The notes beneath the pieces are model-generated. The model was not told where the DNA came from. It was given only the letters and a program-made list of their open reading frames with translations, and searched no databases. Positions 52,159 to 57,094 of a stretch of 57,094 nt of DNA are shown here, in pieces. The translations under genes were made by a program, and so were the position numbers. Every line of letters starts with the position of its first letter. Position 1 is the stretch's first letter. The DNA is from Candidatus Babeliales bacterium (GTDB lineage Bacteria; Babelota; Babeliae; Babelales; Chromulinivoraceae): NCBI GenBank assembly GCA_017992075.1, contig JAGOPI010000002.1:1-57094 (forward strand), written 5' to 3'.

Positions 52159-52804
52159 CACGTTTGGGCTTGATCCTGATTATATTTATACGATGTATCA
52201 AAATGTTGATATAATTAAGGAAAAAGATGATTTTGTGGTAAACTTAACACAGTCACTTATGGATAAAGATTTTGAAATTGTCGATGTTAAAATAATGCAA
52301 ATGTTTATTCGAGATTTGATCGGTTTTTCTGTCATTATGGAAGGAATTTTTTTCTACGCAGGATTTGCGATGATGCTTTCGCTCAAACGTCATAAAAAAA
52401 TGGTTGGAATTGGTGAACAGTTTGAATATATCATGTGTGATGAAAGTTTACACTTGGCATTTGGTTGTGATTTGATTAACACCATTATCAAAGAAAATCT
52501 TGATGTTTGGATTCGAGAATTTCAACTTGAAGTTGTTAATTTAATAAAAAAAGCGGTTGAATTTGAAATGACTTACGCAATTCAAACGTGTCCTGATGGT
52601 TTGCTTGGAATTACGAGCCAACAGTTTTGTGATTATGTCTGTTACATTGCTGATCGTCGACTATTGCGCTTAGGGTTACCAAAAATTTATGATAAAGAAA
52701 ATCCATTTTTATGGATGTCGGAAGCAACTGATTTGAGCAAAAAGAAAAATTTCTTTGAAATTCGTGTAACAGAGTATCAAACAGGTGGTTCTTTGGAATG
52801 GTAA
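52151..52804 (+). pseudogene. Truncated ribonucleotide reductase small subunit (nrdB)
   Basis: An open frame of 217 codons matches the C-terminal two thirds of NrdB: LMEGIFFYAGF-like (MEGIFFYAGFAMML), GEQFEYIMCDESLHLAFGCDLIN, NPFLWMSEATDLSKKKNFFEIRVTEYQTGGSL. The ligands of the second half (Glu in MEG, Glu and His in DESLH) and the R1-binding tail remain. The first 100 or so residues, with the Asp/Glu/His ligands of the first helix pair, are gone. It starts at a GTG without Shine-Dalgarno overlapping the nrdA fragment. It cannot form a complete di-iron site, so it is a remnant despite its good frame. Confidence 0.85.
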
Positions 52805-52846
52805 CAAAAAAATAGATAATTTAGATATTGTATTTAAGGTTTTTTT

Positions 52847-53221
52847 ATGAAAAAACGTTTTTTTATGTTGATGATCAGTCTGATGGTATTACAAGCATCA
52901 AAAATGCAAGGTTCAATGCAATTTTTTGGTAAACCACCATTAGCACCAAAAAAAATATCAGTTCAAGAACAAGTCGCCGATGATATTGCAACATATCAAT
53001 ATTTGTATCCTCAGCTTTCAAGGGTAGAGATTTTAAAAGAATTAGACGTTCGTGCACAAAAATCATTGGTGCTTACAAATGATAAAAATTTAGTTAAAGA
53101 ATTGACACAATATAAAGATCTTATAACTTCAAAAAGAAAAAATCCAAATTTGAAAAAAGTTAAGAAACAAATAGAAACTTCTTTCAAAAGTTTAGTGTAC
53201 AGCTTTGTCAAAAAGTCTTGA
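52847..53221 (+). CDS. Small secreted helical protein
   Basis: The 124-residue protein has a signal peptide (MKKRFFMLMISLMVLQASKMQG). The lysine-rich helical mature region includes DIATYQYLYPQLSRVEILKEL and a final amphipathic helix (KKVKKQIETSFKSLVYSFVK). AAGG precedes the ATG. It lies just upstream of the protease-like gene, and co-transcription is possible. No family recognised. Confidence 0.6.
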   Translation: MKKRFFMLMISLMVLQASKMQGSMQFFGKPPLAPKKISVQEQVADDIATYQYLYPQLSRVEILKELDVRAQKSLVLTNDKNLVKELTQYKDLITSKRKNPNLKKVKKQIETSFKSLVYSFVKKS

Positions 53222-53310
53222 TTTAAAAAATATAAAATATTATGGTGATGAAAAATATGTTACAAGGTAATGTTGTGACTATTGCATTGATACATAAAAA
53301 AGGAAAGATT

Positions 53311-54774
53311 ATGAAGCGATTGAATGTTATAAAAATTTTGTTGATTTATTTTGGGTTGATATCAATTTTTCAGGAAATTAATGGTTCAAGTGTTAACACA
53401 TTAAAAAGAGTTAGTGATGTTTTGAAGAAATTGGTTCAAAGTTCTCGATCGCAACCAACTTTTCAACCTAAAGAAGGTGAATGGATAACACATGAAGCAT
53501 TCGCAGCAAAAGGTTGGTTACCTTCAAAAGAAGATTTAGCAAAAAAAGGGCAATTGAATTCATTTAGAACAAATACAGATAGAACTGATTCTTCAAGCGT
53601 ATTTCCAAAAGGTCAACCAGAAATTCCAAAACAAGCAAAACAAAATGCGACACCATGTTCTATTAAAGTAAAGAAACTTGAGGTTTTGCAACAAGTTGAA
53701 CATCCCTGGCCTGATGGCAATATTGAGGGTAGTGATTTAGCCTGGATGGCTCTTGAAGCTGGTGAAGGTGGTAATTGTGGATATCATGCTTTAAAAAATG
53801 TTGTAGAGTTTTTGAAGATTTGGAAACGTTTTGGAAAATTGCCTACGCTTGAATCGCAAAACGAATTGAATAATTTTGCGGTTTATAAACAATTTATGGA
53901 AGAAAATGCTTTAAAGATTTATGTTAAATATCATGGTGAAGGTTTGACTTGGTTGGATGGTGAAAAGCTTGAGTATTTAAAAAAAGAATTGGAACCGAAA
54001 AATCCGTTAATAAATTCTATTCTTATTATAGAAAATGTACCAGTTGAGGGTTTGGAATTTAATGAAGATGTTTTATTAGCTGTTCGAAATTTTGTAAGTC
54101 AACCAAATCAAATCTTGGGTATTATTTGGAATAAGGGCGTTAGATTGAGATTGGAAAATTTTGGTGGAGCGCATTGGGTTGGTTTTGTCGCAGTTAAAAC
54201 AAACAATTTTTTAGGTCAATGCGATATAGAATTGTTTGTTATGGATTCTCTGGGTTATTTAAGTGATAGTCCTGAGATAAATGATGTTCAAGCGCTGTTA
54301 TCGTTAACTCCTTCAGCAATTGATAATACAATTAAGCTCAACAATCAAAAACGGCAAGAAGCAGATTCTTTTAATAAAGAAAAAACTAAAAACTATCTTC
54401 GGATTGGGAATAGTGATCCAAATGTTTTTACTGAATTTGTTGGATGCTTTGAAATAAAAAATCAATCGATTCCAAAACAATTTGGTTTAGAATTAGAAAA
54501 AATTTTAAATGATGATATTGCATTGATTAATTCAGTAAATAAGAATTGGAGTTTATATTATTATCCTGAAATAAACGAAGGGGTAAAAAATTCGGTAAAG
54601 AATCGAATTTATGGTGTTTGGATTAATCCTTTCAAAAAAACAGCATGCATTCTTCCTGGCGAAGATTTTGGAAATTGTGAGAATATGGCTCGTGTGTGTC
54701 AAAAAGATTGGTTAGCTTTGGAACCTATTCCAAATTCAAATAATCGTAAAAATGTGCGAAGAATTCCATTATAA
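53311..54774 (+). CDS. Exported papain-fold cysteine protease candidate
   Basis: The start at 53311 follows AAAGGA and begins a signal peptide (MKRLNVIKILLIYFGLISIFQEINGSS); the frame is open further upstream. The 487-residue protein has a low-complexity linker (30-120), then GGNCGYHALKNVVEFL with C156, GGAHWVGFVAV with H288 and FVMDSLG with D312. A Cys-helix, His-Trp, Asp-Ser order of this kind is typical of papain-fold peptidases, including OTU- and Josephin-like deubiquitinases. No family could be named by eye. In a host-associated bacterium it could act on host proteins; this is inference. The C-terminal 150 residues are unassigned. Confidence 0.55.
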   Translation: MKRLNVIKILLIYFGLISIFQEINGSSVNTLKRVSDVLKKLVQSSRSQPTFQPKEGEWITHEAFAAKGWLPSKEDLAKKGQLNSFRTNTDRTDSSSVFPKGQPEIPKQAKQNATPCSIKVKKLEVLQQVEHPWPDGNIEGSDLAWMALEAGEGGNCGYHALKNVVEFLKIWKRFGKLPTLESQNELNNFAVYKQFMEENALKIYVKYHGEGLTWLDGEKLEYLKKELEPKNPLINSILIIENVPVEGLEFNEDVLLAVRNFVSQPNQILGIIWNKGVRLRLENFGGAHWVGFVAVKTNNFLGQCDIELFVMDSLGYLSDSPEINDVQALLSLTPSAIDNTIKLNNQKRQEADSFNKEKTKNYLRIGNSDPNVFTEFVGCFEIKNQSIPKQFGLELEKILNDDIALINSVNKNWSLYYYPEINEGVKNSVKNRIYGVWINPFKKTACILPGEDFGNCENMARVCQKDWLALEPIPNSNNRKNVRRIPL

Positions 54775-55578
54775 TCAAGAAGATTTACGTTTTTTAATTA
54801 ATGGCAAAATTTGCACATCACTGTTTTTGTAAGCAATATATAAAGTTTTATAGCAATCACATTTTGTGGTTGCTATAATTTTTTTCACATTCATTTGTGT
54901 GCAAAATTGTAGTGCAATTTTGGTAAGTCGTTTGCTTGGTTTGCAAAGCACAAGGGTATCAATGTTGGTCATGCCAGTACACTTAATTAGTTGCGGAATG
55001 ATTGTGTAATCGATATTGTTGTAAAAATTTTGTTTGCTGCAAAGTGCTCCGTAATCAATTAAGTAATTTTTATGATTTAATCGGATTGCTATCATGGGTA
55101 AATCACCAATTTTTTGATACAAATTTTTCATGCTGTGCAGTCGCACCATCATCATCAAGCAACAGAGGCCAAATAACAAAGCAACAGCGTTTTTTGTAGC
55201 AGGTTTTTTGTAACTGTAAAGTGCAATGATACATGCACAGATGATGATAGAGCACCACATGGTGTTTGTGCTAAATCCTAAAAGCCATGCAGGTTTTGAA
55301 AAAGATAAAAGCCACATCCATATATTTGTGAGTTTGTCTAAAGCTGTTGCAAAAATAGTGCAAGGAATGCCGAGTAGTGCAAAAATAGCAAAAATGCATG
55401 AAATCCATAAAAATAAAATTAAAAGTGGCGTAAAAATTAAATTTGATAGTGGACTCATGTAAGAAATGGGCAGGCCCCAGGCAATTAAAATTGGTAAAGA
55501 CATTAGTGTGATAATGAGTTGAAGTTCTAAAAAGTTGACCAAATAATTTGTAGAAATAATACGTATTTTTTTTAACAT
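54775..55578 (-). CDS. Degenerate, truncated ComEC-like membrane protein
   Basis: The 267-residue protein has four or five hydrophobic helices, with QLIITLMSLPILIAWGLPISYMSPLSNLIFTPLLILFLW matching the C-terminal helices of the ComEC competence channel. A soluble part resembles its beta-lactamase-like domain: IAIRLNHKNYLIDYGALCS, YTIIPQLIKCTGMTNIDTLVLCKPS. The metal-binding HxHxDH that follows LVLS in active proteins is absent (LVLCKPSKR). The N-terminal OB and first helices (some 300-400 residues) are missing. It overlaps the GIY-YIG frame by seven bases. Probably a decayed or reduced DNA-uptake protein. Confidence 0.55.
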   Translation of the reverse strand: MLKKIRIISTNYLVNFLELQLIITLMSLPILIAWGLPISYMSPLSNLIFTPLLILFLWISCIFAIFALLGIPCTIFATALDKLTNIWMWLLSFSKPAWLLGFSTNTMWCSIIICACIIALYSYKKPATKNAVALLFGLCCLMMMVRLHSMKNLYQKIGDLPMIAIRLNHKNYLIDYGALCSKQNFYNNIDYTIIPQLIKCTGMTNIDTLVLCKPSKRLTKIALQFCTQMNVKKIIATTKCDCYKTLYIAYKNSDVQILPLIKKRKSS

Positions 55579-55799
55579 GTTTTTCGCTCATTTTTTAACA
55601 ATTTTTCTTGTGCAATAGCTTGAATTATCATTGAATATTTTTCAATATAAACTAAATGGTGAAAGTTATATTTTTGAGTAAATCCAAGAAATAGATTGTT
55701 TTGATGTTCATAGATTTTGCGAAAAAGATTATGAGTTGCGCCAATGTATAAAGTGTCGTATTTTTTAGAACACATAATGTAAACAAAATGACCTTGCAT
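55572..55799 (-). CDS. Truncated GIY-YIG nuclease-family protein
   Basis: The 75-residue protein has VYIMCSKKYDTLYIGATHNLFRKIYEHQ, the GIY-YIG strand pair with its arginine, and AIAQEKLLKN, the region of the conserved Glu. Family members (YhbQ/UPF0213 type) run about 20 residues further with W-rich and NP motifs, lost here. The short end and overlap with the ComEC-like gene suggest truncation. Whether it is active is unclear. Confidence 0.65.
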   Translation of the reverse strand: MQGHFVYIMCSKKYDTLYIGATHNLFRKIYEHQNNLFLGFTQKYNFHHLVYIEKYSMIIQAIAQEKLLKNERKTC

Positions 55800-55936
55800 G
55801 AAAATTATCCCTAATAAAAGCTTATATTGATTATCTCATTTTTTTAAAAAAATAAAAACAAGGGGCTGGCATAGTTAAGCTGTAAGATTCCTGCTGGTGA
55901 AATGGATATAAAAAGAAAAAATTTACTTAAAAAAAG

Positions 55937-56311
55937 ATGGAAAAGCTCATGGAGCATTTTGTAGCAGGAGTTATTGCAAGAACAGCAGTTGAATTAGTTG
56001 ATGTAAATAAGAACTTTATAGTAACAAAATACTTTCGTTTTTTTAGAGAAATTATCAGATCTCTTTCAGATGATATTGCAATGCTGATCATAAATCATCA
56101 TCACGAAAAAAAATCAGAAGTTGCAAAAATATTTAGTATTAAATTAGTAATGACATTAGCTGATGCGATTGCTCAAGTTATTTGCAAAATTAAAGAACGA
56201 AAAGAAAATCGCAGCATTGATTTATATTCTGATGAAGAATATGACCAAGCGCTGCGATTATTATCTGAAGAGTTAATTCATAAAATATGTAATCAAAACG
56301 ATATGTTATAA
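55937..56311 (+). CDS. Small helical protein of unknown function
   Basis: The 124-residue protein has no signal and is predicted all helical (HFVAGVIARTAVELVDV, SLSDDIAMLIINHHHEKK, ALRLLSEELIHKICNQ). It overlaps the ankyrin gene's 3' end by six bases on the other strand. A degenerate palindromic-repeat-like stretch lies just upstream (55860-55910). No Shine-Dalgarno is evident and no family was recognised. Confidence 0.45.
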   Translation: MEKLMEHFVAGVIARTAVELVDVNKNFIVTKYFRFFREIIRSLSDDIAMLIINHHHEKKSEVAKIFSIKLVMTLADAIAQVICKIKERKENRSIDLYSDEEYDQALRLLSEELIHKICNQNDML

Positions 56312-57094
56312 GCCATATTCTTTTTTAGTTTGTTTTGAATAAAGAAGATTGTCAGGTTTCAATTGTTCTCGATAAATTGCACGTTCTTTTTCACGTTCAA
56401 GTTTTTCTCGTAGTTCTTTATTTTCTCTAACTTTTTCAATAAATTCGGGTTTAAAATTAGATTTAAAATGATCCGAAAATGAAGGGTTGAGTAAAACTTC
56501 TTCTAGGACTTGTGGGGATCCATCAAGATAATCTTGATAATGCTTTTTTAAAGCAAGGTCAAATAAGCGTTTGTTGTTATAAAATTTTTTAATTGTGTCG
56601 TTGTCTGCTAAATGAGAGACATATTTTAAAGCATTTTTTACTAAATCATTATCCTTTGTAGGTATTTTTTGTATGTCTTGTATCGTTGCTCCTGCTAAAA
56701 TCAATAATTTTGCAATTTCAGGATTTATTTGTTCTTCTAAAGGAGTATGGTTTAAATTATTTTGAGCGTTAAGATCAGCTCCTGCTCCAATGAGTAATTT
56801 TGCAATTTCAGGATTATCTGTTAAGTGCAAAGGGCTACGGTTATTCATATTTTTAGCATTAACATCAGCTCCTGCTCCAATGAGTAATTTTGTAATTTTA
56901 GGATTATCTGTTAAGTGCAAAGCGCTATAGTTAAAAAAAGATTTAGCATTAACATTAGCGCCCATTTTAATAAGAAAAAGTTGCATTTGAGGATTTTTTC
57001 TTTGTGCTAACAATGGAGTGTAGCTATATCCATTTAGTGCTTCAATATCACCACCGGCTTTAAGAAATTTTCTTGCTTCTTCTAGGTCGTTAGT
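56306..57094 (-). CDS. Ankyrin-repeat protein (5' end outside the window)
   Basis: The frame is open to the window edge, so the TTG at 57013 is not the true start. At least 262 residues are encoded. Five ankyrin units are visible on the minus strand, with cores such as GADVNAKNMNNRSPLHL and NPEIAKLLIGAGADLNAQN. After them comes a helical, Lys/Glu-rich region ending in LREKLEREKERAIYREQ. Ankyrin proteins bind other proteins and are common as host-interaction factors in intracellular bacteria. Target unknown. Confidence 0.85.
   Translation of the reverse strand, partial: TNDLEEARKFLKAGGDIEALNGYSYTPLLAQRKNPQMQLFLIKMGANVNAKSFFNYSALHLTDNPKITKLLIGAGADVNAKNMNNRSPLHLTDNPEIAKLLIGAGADLNAQNNLNHTPLEEQINPEIAKLLILAGATIQDIQKIPTKDNDLVKNALKYVSHLADNDTIKKFYNNKRLFDLALKKHYQDYLDGSPQVLEEVLLNPSFSDHFKSNFKPEFIEKVRENKELREKLEREKERAIYREQLKPDNLLYSKQTKKEYGL

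Noticed and set aside
1-57094. tRNA, rRNA, tmRNA or a replication origin in the intergenic gaps
   Set aside because: No cloverleaf, conserved rRNA segment, ssrA-like ends or DnaA-box cluster was recognised by eye in any gap; a covariance-model search would settle it.

Overview
The window is AT-rich bacterial chromosomal DNA of high coding density, with about 65 genes, fragments and small ORFs on both strands. There is no rRNA, recognisable tRNA, CRISPR array, transposase or phage module. The code is standard: TGA is a normal stop in many genes. Reduced housekeeping operons, ankyrin repeats, MNT/HEPN nucleotidyltransferase pairs, decaying metabolic genes and a very large share of Sec-exported proteins without known relatives suggest a host-associated Gram-negative bacterium of the Dependentiae (TM6/Babeliae) type. 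That placement is an inference from style. No phylogenetic marker could be searched here.

Layout. 1-4160: start of a minus-strand gene with a self-pairing leader, a glycine-rich secreted beta-helix protein, a small beta-barrel candidate and an AbrB-type regulator. 4160-4772: gene-poor stretch with palindromic repeats and an MNT remnant. 4773-8551: same-strand series of an exported SufS-like cysteine desulfurase, ChaB, a signal-bearing AAA+ ATPase, an exported serine hydrolase and a small membrane protein. 8700-14854: two giant fibre-like proteins built of about 16-residue TAVG repeats; the second ends in a self-cleaving S74 chaperone domain. 14943-16479: membrane protein and MNT/HEPN pair 1. 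16549-18540: mutL carrying an in-frame palindromic element. 18761-25894: secreted unknowns, prmC-ftsY, and rnhB with a HAS-barrel-like partner. 26034-32842: S24-like repressor, rpsF-rpsR-truA-GNAT, rsmE, a MazG-like NTP pyrophosphohydrolase, and tsaB with an overlooked zinc-ribbon gene. 33011-41822: ruvX, alanine symporter, murE, tandem secreted paralogues, an Fe-S-less mutY, MNT/HEPN pair 2 and polA. 41912-50788: rpmA, secF, rho, small secreted peptides, tsaD, smpB and the pyrophosphatase pump hppA. 50955-57094: exported thioredoxin, a collapsed nrdAB operon, an exported papain-like cysteine protease candidate, a degenerate ComEC, a truncated GIY-YIG protein and an ankyrin protein running off the end.

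How the genes work together. Housekeeping genes form short, tightly overlapping operons (prmC/ftsY, tsaB/zinc ribbon, rpsF-rpsR-truA, symporter/murE/mutY). They are interspersed with single exported genes. Roughly one third of the genes begin with a Sec signal, including enzymes normally found in the cytosol. The surface fibres, glycine-rich protein, ankyrin protein and cysteine protease are the likeliest host-contact factors. Palindromic doublets of REPIN or Rickettsia-palindromic-element style punctuate the intergenic spaces and have entered a gene. The ruined ribonucleotide reductase shows continuing gene loss.
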